From contig CP106741.1 in assembly GCA_030323305.1 (NCBI GenBank), positions 4,959,501 to 5,023,500 of the forward strand: DNA of 64,000 nucleotides, written 5' to 3'. Source of the DNA: Paenibacillus sp. CC-CFT747. GTDB taxonomy: Bacteria > Bacillota > Bacilli > Paenibacillales > NBRC-103111. Below the pieces are notes generated by a model. It was not told the DNA's origin and searched no databases. It worked only from the letters and a program-made list of their open reading frames with translations. Both the position numbers and the translations under genes were made by a program. Positions 9,422 to 20,673 of the stretch are shown here, piece by piece (positions within the stretch are counted from its first letter, which is position 1; every line of letters starts with the position of its first letter).

Positions 9422-12361
9422 TTACAGCTTCTGCTCTTTCAAATAAGCAGCCAGTCGGATGAGTACATCCGCATCGCTTTTTGTTATGGCTTTATCTGTC
9501 TGTGCTTCGATTTCATGAAGATAAGCCTCTAGAACCTGATCCCGGGCCTTGCGATTTCCATCCCTCCCCAGTTTCTCAGCCGTTTTCAGTTTGGCCTCTA
9601 AAGATTGGGAAAGCTCCTTCTTCTCCAGGAATCTATCGGTTAATTGGGCGAGACCCTCATAGCTTACTCTTACGGTAAAAGCGGTCTTGGCTTCTGTTAC
9701 ATTCCCGGCTTTATCCACCGCTGTGGCCGTGTAGCTGTTTTCACCAAGCAGAAATTGATAGGCGGGTCCAGCTATCACGGGCAAGGCTTCGGAAGCTATA
9801 CCCGATAAGCCATCCTCCGCCTTCCAGGTAATGTTTACCTCCTCATAAACCTCATAAGTCACGGTGTTTCCGAGGGGCGTAACCATTGGTGCCGTTTTAT
9901 CGATATTCAGCACTACGCTGGTGCTGGCCTGGTTCCCGGAATGGTCCGTGGCCTTACCGGTGATCCGTTGATTGGCCCCTTCGGTTTCCACGTTAACGGG
10001 TTGCGTACAATCCGCAATTCCACTGGCCGCATCCAGACAGGTAAAGGACACAGCTGTGTCGCTGTTGTTCCATCCCCACTCATTAGGCTTCGGAAGAACG
10101 GAGGCCTGGATCTCTGGGGTTTCCGTATCTTCCAGTCCTACCCTTTCCAGCCGGATATCGTCCACCCGAAGCCATTGGTTCCCCTCTCCCTTCGAGTTCA
10201 CGGTAACCACCGCTTGATGGCTGCTCACTTCGATGTTATCCAGCGTGATGGGAATCCATTGGTCCGTTTGCGGGATATCCACATAACGATCGCCGCTTCC
10301 TGTACCGGACAGCTTCAGTCTGGCTGCCTGTTGACCTCCTGAGCTTTTCACCCATGCTGTAGCCCGGTAGGTTCCATTCGGGAGATACTCCAGATTCTGC
10401 ATCGTCTCTGTGCTGTAGGGGGCCGCGCCTCCCTGTTCCAGCGAGTATTTGCCTGAGTGAGAGTCCGTTTCGATTACACGGCTGGCTGTTTTATCCCCCG
10501 TCTCCATCCAGCTTACGGGATCCTGGACATTTTTGGTGGTGGAATTGTACTCGAAGGAAGCATTCCCGATCCGGTTCACTCCATCGAGATTTTTCCCGTA
10601 ATAGCGGAAATAATCCACCTGCATGGCGGCTCCCGGAAGCGGAGGAACCGCGCCGCCAAACCCGCCCGGAGTGGCGAGGGCCGTCAGCCACAGATTCTGG
10701 GGAGCAAAATATTTGCCATTGGACGCGCTGCCGTAATAATGACCGTTAACATAATAATTCACCCGGTCCGGCAGCCATTCATAGCCCATCGTAAACCATT
10801 GGGTCGTATCCACATCAACCGAAGGACCGCCTAAAGGATTCGGATTCGGTATGTAATAGTGAGTATTGGATCCAATGTGTCCGGGAGTGCCGGAATCCAC
10901 CTCAAATCCATCAATTTCCAGCACGGTATTGTTAACCGGCATGATGTCATTTCCATTGTTCGTTCCCATCGTCCAGAACGATTGGTGAAGTCCTTTGGAG
11001 CCGCCGTAAAGCTTAGTCCTGATTTCGTAGTAGCCGTATCCAAAGTTATGTCGGGAAATGACGCCTCCGCCGGTGTAATCCATTTTGCCGTCATGATTAT
11101 AATCTTCATACTTGAAGTCGATATAAAGATTGGAGTTCCCGTCTACGTCCGGGGCGACCCTGACATTCTGGGCAAGATTGTACCCGCCGAACCGGGAGTC
11201 GGTCCGGTAGCTCCAATCGTTCTCGTTTAATGCGTTTCCTTGGAAATGATCCTCATACAGCAGGTCATAATCGTCTCTCGCCGGCGGAGGGGAAACCAGG
11301 AACAAGGAATAGGTGCGCTGTACGGACAGATCCTCCGAACGCACCGTGATGGAAACCGTCTTGTGGCCGTCCTCCGGAATGACAATGGCGCTCGCGGTTC
11401 CCGCAGCATTCTCAATTAGAATCGTTTGGTTAGGTTGGGATGGGGTCACCTCCACGTTCACCGAATGGATCCCTTCGGGAATCTGAACTTCGTGCTGGTA
11501 TTCAACAGGAGCGGTAATCGTTTTTCCGAGGGGCAGAATTTTAATTTCTTTCAATCGAGCTTCTTCGGGAATCGGAATCATGATGACAAGCGAGTAATTC
11601 TGGGTAACTCGGCCATTCCTTGCCGTTACCGCTATATCGACGGTTTGGCGGCTCACATTGTTCGGGAGAAGGGATAGATCGAGGGTCTTGGAGTTCGTTT
11701 CCTCTCCGTCTATTGTGACTTTCTGTCCTTCTACACCGGGAATCGCCTCGACGGTGAGTTGATCGGTTCCTTCCGGCGGTGTGACTGTAAATTCCGTTTG
11801 GGTAGGATAAGTGACAGAGAAAGGAAGGGGTGACACCTTTAGCTCCGCCAGATGGACAGCCGTTTCCGGGTCCAGGTGGTATACCTGAAAATCCCTCAGG
11901 CCCACGTAGGTGGTGTTGTTCTTAATGACACCAAAGAATCTTACATACCGGGCCGAAACATCCGCGAAAATCCCCGTTTCCAAGGAGGTGGCATTCTCTT
12001 TGGTATAGGCATCCGCCCACTGCACCCCATCATTGGAATACTGGATGATGAATTTAGAGAAGTTCGGGTATCCGTATAGGGAGACCATGAACTTGTTGAA
12101 GGTGATCACTTCTCCTAAATCCACCGTCAGCCAGATACTTCCCTTTTGTTCTTTGACCTGCCAATAAGATCCCCCGTTTGCATCGACGGCCCATTTTGCA
12201 GGATTGGTCGTCATTTCACTGGAAGCGGATACAGGTTTATTCAGAAGAAGATTTACCTCAGATTGTTCGGCGTGCATCTTCCCGGCCGGCAGCATAAAGC
12301 TAACTAAAAGAATGAAAATCATCCATCTGCTTATCCACCTGCTTATCCATCGATTGCCCAT
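9422..12361 (-). CDS. Secreted multidomain GH16 endo-glycanase
   Basis: A secreted enzyme of 979 residues from the preferred start at 12361, where AAAGGAGG lies 9 nt upstream. Domains: signal peptide (~1-32, carrying a small WISRWISRW duplication), discoidin/F5-8C carbohydrate-binding domain (~36-160), two cadherin-like beta-sandwich domains (~165-360), GH16 catalytic domain (~365-590), a CBM4/9-like sandwich, Ig-like domains and a helical C-terminus. The catalytic motif ExDxxE is intact in LEIDGFEVD near residue 482. GH16 cleaves beta-1,3 or beta-1,4 glucans or galactans by retention; specificity cannot be read here. It lies 60 nt after the GH2 gene on the same strand, so it is probably co-transcribed with the GH2-GH29-FAD run. 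The frame is intact through 2.9 kb. Confidence 0.88.
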   Translation of the reverse strand: MGNRWISRWISRWMIFILLVSFMLPAGKMHAEQSEVNLLLNKPVSASSEMTTNPAKWAVDANGGSYWQVKEQKGSIWLTVDLGEVITFNKFMVSLYGYPNFSKFIIQYSNDGVQWADAYTKENATSLETGIFADVSARYVRFFGVIKNNTTYVGLRDFQVYHLDPETAVHLAELKVSPLPFSVTYPTQTEFTVTPPEGTDQLTVEAIPGVEGQKVTIDGEETNSKTLDLSLLPNNVSRQTVDIAVTARNGRVTQNYSLVIMIPIPEEARLKEIKILPLGKTITAPVEYQHEVQIPEGIHSVNVEVTPSQPNQTILIENAAGTASAIVIPEDGHKTVSITVRSEDLSVQRTYSLFLVSPPPARDDYDLLYEDHFQGNALNENDWSYRTDSRFGGYNLAQNVRVAPDVDGNSNLYIDFKYEDYNHDGKMDYTGGGVISRHNFGYGYYEIRTKLYGGSKGLHQSFWTMGTNNGNDIMPVNNTVLEIDGFEVDSGTPGHIGSNTHYYIPNPNPLGGPSVDVDTTQWFTMGYEWLPDRVNYYVNGHYYGSASNGKYFAPQNLWLTALATPGGFGGAVPPLPGAAMQVDYFRYYGKNLDGVNRIGNASFEYNSTTKNVQDPVSWMETGDKTASRVIETDSHSGKYSLEQGGAAPYSTETMQNLEYLPNGTYRATAWVKSSGGQQAARLKLSGTGSGDRYVDIPQTDQWIPITLDNIEVSSHQAVVTVNSKGEGNQWLRVDDIRLERVGLEDTETPEIQASVLPKPNEWGWNNSDTAVSFTCLDAASGIADCTQPVNVETEGANQRITGKATDHSGNQASTSVVLNIDKTAPMVTPLGNTVTYEVYEEVNITWKAEDGLSGIASEALPVIAGPAYQFLLGENSYTATAVDKAGNVTEAKTAFTVRVSYEGLAQLTDRFLEKKELSQSLEAKLKTAEKLGRDGNRKARDQVLEAYLHEIEAQTDKAITKSDADVLIRLAAYLKEQKL

Positions 12362-12421
12362 GGAATTTTTCCTCCTTTGTTTGGTAAGATGTCCCAAATT
12401 AAGAACGCTTTGCTTCCTTGA

Positions 12422-14829
12422 TCACCTCCTTATAATCGTGACTGCGCTCCATTTACAAGACCCTTTAAGCAGCCCGGTGGCACTTGCGGTAACGGCAACG
12501 ACTCCTTCCTCTCCGGTTGACTGCACAATGGCCAGACAGCGCCCGTTAAAAGCACGTCTAATAGTGCCCTTATCCGATTCATGACTGCTTGGATTCCCGT
12601 TGCCGACTCCGATTAGCTTTCCGGCTCCTGCTACATGAAATTCGATTTCATGATCGGCGGTTGGCACGATACACCCTTGGGCATCGACAACCGAAGCCCG
12701 CAAAACGAGCACATCCACCCCGTCGGCATTCATCGAATCCCGATCGGGCACCAGTTCAATCCGGTTCGGGGCCCGGACGTCACTATCGCGGTTTCTGCGA
12801 TCCGACGCCCGTTCGAATAAGCTGCCGCGTAGAGAGAGCCTTTCTCATAAGGGACATCCCAATCCAAATAAGAAGCTGTAGCGGCCTCACGCACCCCCAG
12901 GCTGCGGCCGTTTAAGATCAGTTCTACCTGCTCGGCGTTCGTGCAGATCCTCACCGGAATCATCTGTCCATCTTTCCCCGGCCAGTTCCAATGAGGCATA
13001 AGATGAATGGTCGGTTCGTCGGTCCATACGGATTTGTAATAATAGTAGGCATCCTTGGGAAAGCCGCACAGGTCCATAATGCCAAAATGCGAGGTCACGC
13101 AAGGCCATGCGTGAGGCGTTGGCTCTCCCCGGTAATCGAATCCGGTCCACACGAAAATGCCGGCCAGAAAAGGATAGGCCAAAAGATCCTGCCATGACTT
13201 CTCATGGCTGCACGCCCATACGGGCATGCTTGTCTCATACGAGGAACAATACCCTCGGATGGGATCGTCCTCGTAAATTCCGCGCGTTGTCGTGCTGCTC
13301 GTCGATTCACTGCAGATCATAAGCCGCTCGGGATAGCGCTCCTTGTCCGTTAAGTACTGTCCCGGACGGTCCGCCCCACGATAGCCGATGACACGTTGGC
13401 CGTAATTGTACCCTACGATATCAACCTGTTCGCTGTACTCTCCATCCGTCCAGCCATGATTCATTGCGGCTAGTACAGGACGCGACGGATCCAACCGGCG
13501 CACCGTTTCCGCAAGTTCTCTAAGGATTCGAGCGCCCGTTGGCGTCCCCTCCAGAATCTCCTCATTCTCCAAGCACCACAGAATCACACTCGGATGGTTC
13601 CGGTCCCGGCAAACGAGATTCTTCAGCTGGGCTAGACCTTCCGGTGAGGAGTCCAGCTTGCGGTTCTCGTCCATCACCAACATGCCCAGCCTGTCGCAAA
13701 TATCCAACAGCTCAGGGGTAGGCGGATGGTGAGCGGAACGATAGGCGTTACAGCCCATTTCCTTCAGCAGCTTGATTTTGTACTCGATCAACCGGTCCGG
13801 GAGAGCGACTCCTACCCCTGCAAAGTCCTGGTGATTGCATGTTCCTTTGATCCGATAGGGCTTGCCGTTCAACAAGAACCCTATATCGGCCGTAAATTCA
13901 ATCGTCCGGATGCCAAAAGGAGTCTCCAAAAGGTCCAGGATTTGTCCATCCTTCCGAAGTTCCATTAAGGCGGTGTACAGATTGGGCTTTTCAGGAGACC
14001 ATCGTTTGGGATGGGATACCTGTAAACGCTGTTCTACTTCCAAATGACCGTAGCGCTCGATATCGACCTTACGCCGCTCTTCTGCGACAATAACCCCGTC
14101 AGGATTCAACAGCCTGGTAATAAGTTCACAAGCTTGCTTGCTAAATTCCTCGTTATGAATGACGGTTCGAACCACCGTCTCCGCCTCTGTATCGGTAACC
14201 GTAGGAGTCGTGATGCTGACTCCATGGTGGGCGATATGAAGCCGGCCTGTTTTCTGCAGCCATACATGGCGATAGATACCGGCTCCTTCGTACCACCAGC
14301 CTTCATACTCCTCCGCATCGGCTTTGACGAATACCACGTTCCGTCCTTCGTCCCCATAACGGAGCATCGGGGTGAGATCATAATAAAAGCTTGAATATCC
14401 GCTCTGGTTCGTGCCTAACAGATGACCGTTGACCCAGACCATCGCCTTCTTCATCACCCCATCGAAATGCAGGGTTATCTTCTTCCCTAAATCCTCTTCC
14501 GGTATGTCGAACGACTTCAAATAGCAGCCGATCCCTGTCGGCAGATAGCCATGGCTGGCGGGACGGCTGCCGATCGTCGGATCGTTCACAAACTGGCCTT
14601 CCACTACCCAATCGTGGGGAAGCGTGACCGGCTGCCACTCTATGGAGCCTTCGTCCGCATCCTTCTCTTTGTCCGCGTAGGCGATAAGCAGCCACTCGCC
14701 CTGCCCGTTCTTCTTGCAGTCGGTGACGCCGCCCGTCATTCCTGCTTTCACTGCGGTCTGAACCGGGATATCGCCTTTATGGAAAAGCCAATCCTTGTCA
14801 AAGGATTCCCGGACTCTCATTCTCATCAC
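12422..14829 (-). CDS. GH2 family beta-galactosidase-type glycosidase (one frameshift)
   Basis: A cytoplasmic glycosidase of about 802 residues: sugar-binding jelly-roll (~1-190), Ig-like domain (~200-300), TIM-barrel catalytic domain (~305-600), then a GH2 C-terminal Ig-like (DUF4982-type) segment. Signature YRSAHHPPTPELLD is present, with the acid/base Glu in LENEE (~423) and the nucleophile Glu in ICSEST (~507). A missing C in the CCCC run near 12763 ends the main frame early; adding one base continues it as GPPNRIELVPDRDSMNADG into the last 100 residues. The start is uncertain among GTG 14829, ATG 14826 and ATG 14820, because AAGGTG favours the last. Twelve nt separate it from the upstream GH29 gene. 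Galactosidase is the family default; substrate not proven. Confidence 0.85.
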
Positions 14830-14841
14830 CTTCCCTATCTC

Positions 14842-15990
14842 TTATTCGGCCCCTGCCCCTGTATCCACTTGTGAGGCTGGTGCCTCTTCTGTAACGGGTT
14901 CCGGCCAGCCGTTTCCAGCTATTCTGCGGCCGACTTCCCGAAGGATTTCGACTTCCACGGGTTGAAGGGCACCGCTGCCAACCGGGGCGATGTTTAAGAG
15001 CAGATTGCAGCGCTTGCCTAGCGTTCGGGCCAATAGATCCATCACTTCGTCCGCACTCTTGTGACCGGCCCCCTCCATATAGCCCCATCCCTTATTCTGC
15101 AGGATGGTACAGACCTCATTCCATTTGGTGATATGCTTCTGCCATACCTCTTCCGACATCCTCACCGCTTCTTCGGATGCGCCACCTTGAATCAACCGGT
15201 TCTTCAGGGGAACAAAATGAATCTCCTGCGACATGTAATCCTCATCACCGTTCACGCCTTGCTTGAAGGAGATAAGACAATGGGGTTGAAGACCCCGGAT
15301 CAGGTCATACGTATCCTGTACTGGAAACAGATCCGGCCGGTAATAACAAGCGGTGATGAGGTCGAACCAGATTCCAGCGACACTTCCATAGTTGGTTAAC
15401 AGCTCGGTCAGCTGCTTGTGCATGAAATCCACATACTTTCTCACATCGGCATCGGTCCTGCCCAGATAAGCGGGCTCCGGCTCATCGTAATTCGGGCGGG
15501 CGCAATACACACCGCTGTCGTTATTAGGAGCATAAGGATGACGCCAATCGATTCCGTAGCTGTAATAAAGGAATAACCCCAATCCTCTTTTCTCGCAGGC
15601 GGCAGCCAGCTCGGCCACCAAATCCCGTTTAGCCGGGGAATGGACACTGTGAAAATCGGTCTCCTGCGACTCGAACAAGCAGAAGCTGTCATGATGCCTC
15701 GTCGTCAAATTGATGTATTTCATACCGGCTTCCACAGCCAGATCGGCGATAGCCTCCGCATCGAATTGGTCCGCCGTAAATTCATCCTTGAGCTTTTCAT
15801 AACCCGCTACATGAATTTTCTCGTGGTACATCACCCATTCGCCGCGGGCCGGGATGCTGTATAGCCCATAATGAATAAAGAGTCCAAATTTAGCATCTTG
15901 AAACCATTGAAGCGACGCTGCTCTCGGATCGGTGCGGTATAATTCTTCATAGCCTTTCAAATGTGCTGGAACCGTGACTAAACTTGTCAT
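14842..15990 (-). CDS. GH29 alpha-L-fucosidase
   Basis: A 382-residue GH29 enzyme without a signal peptide, hydrolysing terminal alpha-L-fucose by retention. The TIM-barrel hallmarks are clear: WFQDAKFGLFIHYGLYS near the N-terminus, YINLTTRHHDSFCLF, and GIWFD containing the nucleophile Asp near residue 208. The C-terminal LLLNIAPVGSG is a common GH29 end motif. It is shorter than enzymes with an added C-terminal domain but normal for catalytic-domain-only forms. The ATG overlaps the stop of the upstream FAD oxidoreductase by 4 nt (ATGA), implying translational coupling. Intact frame. Confidence 0.9.
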   Translation of the reverse strand: MTSLVTVPAHLKGYEELYRTDPRAASLQWFQDAKFGLFIHYGLYSIPARGEWVMYHEKIHVAGYEKLKDEFTADQFDAEAIADLAVEAGMKYINLTTRHHDSFCLFESQETDFHSVHSPAKRDLVAELAAACEKRGLGLFLYYSYGIDWRHPYAPNNDSGVYCARPNYDEPEPAYLGRTDADVRKYVDFMHKQLTELLTNYGSVAGIWFDLITACYYRPDLFPVQDTYDLIRGLQPHCLISFKQGVNGDEDYMSQEIHFVPLKNRLIQGGASEEAVRMSEEVWQKHITKWNEVCTILQNKGWGYMEGAGHKSADEVMDLLARTLGKRCNLLLNIAPVGSGALQPVEVEILREVGRRIAGNGWPEPVTEEAPASQVDTGAGAE

Positions 15991-17826
15991 TCTTGACTCC
16001 TCCTATTGGGCAGACACCGGAGTTCGACAACCCGGGCATGATCCAGTCCGTTGGTGGACAACACTTCGAGCCGCAAACGGTTTACTCCCTCCAGTCTGAC
16101 AGGCAGATCTACCATACGTTGATAATTGTCCTTGATATGGGCCGCCTGCTCCCATTCTCCATTCCTCTCCACCATTACTTTAAATTCCTTCAGCGTTTCC
16201 GGCTGGGGTCCCCATGCCATATGTTTGAAAAAGCTGGCTTGATGGCTTTGGGTCAAAAAGCGGTGAAGTCCCGTGTCCAGAACAATGGTGAGATGAGAGA
16301 TGGAGACAGGCTTTTCCCATAAGCACTCGAGCCACGGAGCGCGGTCGGAAGGGTCCGACATCCAGCGGTGGGTACCCGGCTCCGCGAGATCCGGCCGAAT
16401 GCCCCGCGGGCCATGGTCCGCCCGGGAATAACCGTCCGCCACCTGAACCGCTTTTCCGTTTTCTTGTTCGGAGGAAGCCCGGATGTCCGCTTCGGCGGCA
16501 AGGTTCCGGTCAAGCAGCTTCTTCCCAGGCAGGTAAGCCCCTGGCGAAGCAGGCTCTGCTGAGTCATGATCAGGATGTCGGGATCGCTCCAGGTTTGTTC
16601 GAACGGTTTCCCGCTTGCCAGCGCCAACGCGGCAAACGTGCCTGCCCCCTGTCCCATAACGGAGCAGGTTGCCATAACCCGCGTGCTCGAAAAAGCAATA
16701 TGGGTAGCTGAAAGATTGCGTCCCACAAACATCAGATTCCGGATATTGCGGGAGATCATGCTTCGCAAAGGAATACTGTACATGTAGGGGGTAAGCGGCT
16801 GATGGCAAGGATCACGGTCCTTAGCCGCTATGCCTTCGGGCGGGTGGGTATCCATCGACCAACCGCCGTAAGCAACCGTATCGTGGAAGTCGACCGCTTG
16901 TTCGATGTCGTTCTGAGTCAGCATATGATGGCCGAGGAAACGGCGCGATTCCCGCTTGCCGGGCAGGAAGCCGAACCAATCCAGCGCCCAGTTCTCGGAT
17001 TCGGGGTGATTCCCACTGTTCTTGATATGGTCCCAGACTCCCAGCATAATGGCCAGAAGTTCATCGCGGATCCGCTCATTATCCTTGATCGTATCCAGTG
17101 TCCCTCCAAATTCAACCCACCAGTACCCGTATTCCCACGCGTCATGCGGCCGATATTTAAGGTCTTCTTCGTCGAATCGTTTGGCCCATGGCGGCGCTTG
17201 AAAGGGCATGGGCCTGCCCATATCCCGGGTGGTAAATAACAGCGAGGAACCGAGACGGTACGAATCCCGCTCGGCGTTCGCTCCCGCTTCCTTGTATTCG
17301 TCCTCCGCTTCTCTACCGGTCGTGTACAAGGCGCCCGCCTCATAGCCCAACCGGCCATCCCCCGTACAATCGATAAACAAGTCCGCTTCAATCTCGAATT
17401 CGTCCTCCGTGCTTTCCCGGACAGCAAGAACGGACTGAATCTGATCTTCTTTCCTTATTACGCCTGTCACGGACGTATTCAGCATCAGGGTTAAATTAGG
17501 CTCAGCCCGGCACTTTTCGTACAGGATTAAATCCAGCATGCTGGTGGAGGCCTGAGGGTTTCGAACCGCGCACTCCAGCATAATTTCTTCCAAAATTCCG
17601 GTTTCGCGTCCTTCGGTTTCCAGGGCCCTGCCTCGTATACAGGCACCGAGAATATGCATGCGGATTTCGGAGGAAGCATTTCCGCCGAGCACAGGTCGAT
17701 TATGACATAGAATGACTTTGGAGCCGCACCGGGCCGCTGCAAGGGCCGCGGTTATGCCGGACATGCCTCCCCCGCTATAAGGATCTGCGTACTTGCCTTG
17801 TGACGTTCCGAAAGATTCGTAAACAT
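15987..17826 (-). CDS. FAD-dependent oxidoreductase (FAD_oxidored family) with C-terminal beta-sandwich (two frameshifts)
   Basis: After repair, a 613-residue flavoprotein. The N-terminus gives a Rossmann FAD site ([20 protein letters not shown]), then [14 protein letters not shown] and [16 protein letters not shown], typical of the family, plus a C-terminal FAD loop ([13 protein letters not shown]). The last ~150 residues resemble a discoidin-like sandwich ([14 protein letters not shown]). The correct start is ATG 17826 with GGAGG 7 nt upstream; missing G bases near 17771 and 16540 (C-runs on the plus strand) hide it and detach the tail. The substrate is unknown. Its 4-nt overlap with the fucosidase gene argues for a role in glycan or sugar oxidation (inference). 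Confidence 0.78.
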
Positions 17827-18043
17827 ATAATTCCTCCCAGCTGCCAGTTCCGGCTACCGTAAATGTAACACCCGATCCCAATTGAAAACATGCAGAAAAG
17901 CAAACAAAATATATACATAATTTCAGTGGTCGAATAGGAAGAAACGACTGACCAACTTTCCTCCTTAAGCAGGAAAAAGACTGTGGTAACATGACCGGCA
18001 GTCTTCCCCGTTCCTTCTGCTTTGTGGATCTACTTCAAATAAT

Positions 18044-20157
18044 CTAATTTACCCTCACCAGCTTAACGGCATCTGCCCGGGCATTCTTATATTGGGTATT
18101 CAAGGAATTCCTAATATAGCCGCCGGTTCCCGAGTCGAAGGCATATAGTCCCAGATCCATCCATCCGGACGTACCCGTCGAGTAATCCACATAAACCGTT
18201 TGAGTTCCACCCTGGTGGACAATGTCGATTTTGGCATTGGGATCACCGGTTGAACTCACAATTTTGTAAAGGTATACTCTATAATTTCCTTGGATGGGGA
18301 GATTAGGCACCCATTTGGCCGTATGGGAACCAAGATTATCGGAATAACGGGTTCCGGATCCGTTATACCCTGTCAAACTGCTGTCGTACCAAGTCCCCGT
18401 TTCGGAGTATCCCGCTTCCCCGTTGTCTACTGTAACTTCAACGGGAACGAATTTTACGGCATCCGCCCTTGCGTAAGTTCCAACCGTGTTCAATGTATTT
18501 TTGACATACCCGCCCGTTCCAGACAAGAAGGAGTACGTGCCCAGATGGATCCATCCCGAGCTTCCGCTTGTGTAGTTAACATATTGAGTGTCCGTACCTC
18601 CGTTATAAATGACTTCTATTTTGGCATTGGGATCGCTGTTGGGGCTCACGATTTTGTACAAATAGACGTCATAATTCCCGGAAGACGGCAGGCTCGGAGT
18701 CCATTTGACGGAAGGTCCCAAAGAACTTCCGGCATATCTAGTCCCTGAGTTGTTATATCCCGTCAGGCTGCTTGGGTTCCACGCACCGGATTCCACATAG
18801 CCGGCATCCCCATTGTCGACGAGAATTTGGCTTGACAGCGGCACGGTGTCCTCCAAAATGACGTCGTCAACTTGCAGCCATTGACCTGCCGACGCATTGG
18901 AAGTAAAAGAAATATCCGCCCGATTACCGGTCACGACAATATTATCGATCGATACTTTAGTCCAGGTGCTGGATGCTGGAATAACGGCACTCCGGGTGGA
19001 GCCATCATTCTGGATCTTCATGGCCGCCACCGCTTGGCCCCGGAACTCTTAACCCATGCCGTTAAACGGTAAGTGCTGTTGGGAATATAATCCAACCTCT
19101 GCTTGGTTGTAACGTTATAGGCATTAGAAGGGTTCTCATGCTTCAAATAAGAGCTTCCTTCATAGGCATCCGTTGCGGTTATAATTTTGCTTTCGTCTGT
19201 ATCCGGCTGTCCCGGAATCCCGTTTACTTCCGTCCAATTATTAACAATCTGGTAGCTCCCGCCAATGGTTTCAAACCCGTTGTTTCCGATTAGGTTCGTC
19301 CCTGGGTAGCGTTTGGTATAATACCGGAAGTAATCAACCTTCATACTGGCGTTCGGATCAGGAACTCCCGATCCCCAGTTGTTATTCGCCAGGCCGCTCA
19401 GCCATACTTCCTGCGGCGCGTAACGAGTGTCGGTATACGTGACCCGATGCCTCTCTACCCCATCAATGTAGTAGATGATCACGCCGGGCTGCCAGTCAAA
19501 GGCTACCGTGATCCAATTGTTTAGATTCATGTAAGTGGAGGAATAGCTTTTGTTTGCCCCCGTGGGAGTGCTGAAGGATGGTTTATGCCAATGAAAATTG
19601 GCCGCTCCGTAATTGTAACTCGAATCCAATTCGATCGCGTCGATTTCCAGCATACTGTTGCTCCAGGGCACCTGTTCGTTGGTAGCATCCGTGTTGTAGG
19701 TGTACTGGTTGGAATAGGAAGTATAATAACCCAACCCGGTTGTCCAGAAGGATTGGTGAAATCCCTGGCTGTTATTATAGAATTTTATTCTCGCTTCATA
19801 ATAGCCATATCCGAAGGTTCGTTTCGACATAACCCCGCCGCCGACAAGGTCATCCACCCCGTCGTTGTTGACATCCCACTTGCTGTAACCGATCCGCAGG
19901 TAACCGGTATTGTCTGCGGTTTCCACGGATACGTTTTCTTTCTGGCTGTAACCTCCGTACCGGACGGTATCGGAATCGCGATAATACCAATCATTCGTAT
20001 TCAGCACACCGCCATCAAAATTGTCTTCATATTCTAGTGAGTAATCCGAGTTTGGTGCGGCTGCCTCTGCCGAGGAGTTTTGCATAACAAACGTTGAACA
20101 CCCTACCATAAGGGCAAGTGCAGGTAATACCATCCGAAATAATTTAAGCGCTTTCAT
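18044..20157 (-). CDS. Secreted GH16 glycanase with two golvesin-like C-terminal domains (one frameshift)
   Basis: After repair, about 704 residues. Signal peptide (~1-32; MVGC could be a poor lipobox, AEA a signal peptidase I site), GH16 domain (~36-285) with intact ExDxxE in MLEIDAIELD (~169), a CBM-like sandwich (~290-430) and two golvesin-type repeats sharing GYN-SGTRY and NARADAVK motifs. One G is missing in the GGGG run near 19040; adding it continues SSGGQAVAAMKIQ. The start is ATG 20157 behind GGGAGGGA, not further upstream. It resembles the 9422-12361 enzyme in the catalytic core (FGYGYYE, HQSFWT) but not in accessory modules. A cre-like box covers its start codon. Confidence 0.86.
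20143..20156 (-). promoter_or_regulatory. cre-like site overlapping the start codon of the GH16-golvesin gene
   Basis: TGAAAGCGCTTAAA begins at the second base of the ATG and matches the Bacillales cre consensus at 13 of 14 positions. A CcpA-bound cre here could act as a roadblock. The same bases encode residues MKALK, so chance is possible. Confidence 0.45.
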
Positions 20158-20673
20158 ACAATCCCTCCCAAATCCATAGTTTCTGCCTGACCAGGGGGCA
20201 TTCGCTGACTCGGCTCCTTCCTCCTTTCTCCTCTTACCAAGTATAAATGACTGAGACTCCACTGGATTTAACCGTGCGGAATCTCTGTAAATGTATCACA
20301 GGCGAAAGTCTGAAATTTCCAATAATTTTGGTCTTTCTTCCAATATTTTTTGAAGTTTTCGAGAGACTCGTTCCCATACAAAGATTCATCGGCAGGCTGT
20401 AGCACTTCTTATGGTTCTTCTCTTTCCATTACAGTGAACCTTATCCCATTCCCCATACAGAGAAAATTTTGAAAGTGAAAAAACACATCAATATGATGAT
20501 GTGTTTTAATTTCACTAATCTCTGTCTTCAGATTGTCATGTTTTTCGTTTGGGTTTTGGCTTACTTACTACTTCGTTATCTAGTGAATTGCCCACCGTGG
20601 CTAATGGTGAATGGCATTTTAGGTTCCCGCTTAGCGGATGGCCGGGAATGGCCCATGCCACGCCTTTCGCCAA
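20158..20673. other. Intergenic region with a terminator; no gene seen
   Basis: A 516-bp gap between two minus-strand genes. It contains the terminator at 20478-20507 and presumably the promoter of the GH16-golvesin gene. I see no credible coding sequence. Confidence 0.5.
20478..20507 (-). terminator. AT-rich terminator downstream of the UvrA-like gene (copy 1 of a shared hairpin)
   Basis: Perfect 11-bp stem AAAACACATCA/TGATGTGTTTT with a 6-nt loop; on the minus strand a run of six T follows. A hairpin with identical arms occurs at 34471-34508. Confidence 0.75.
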
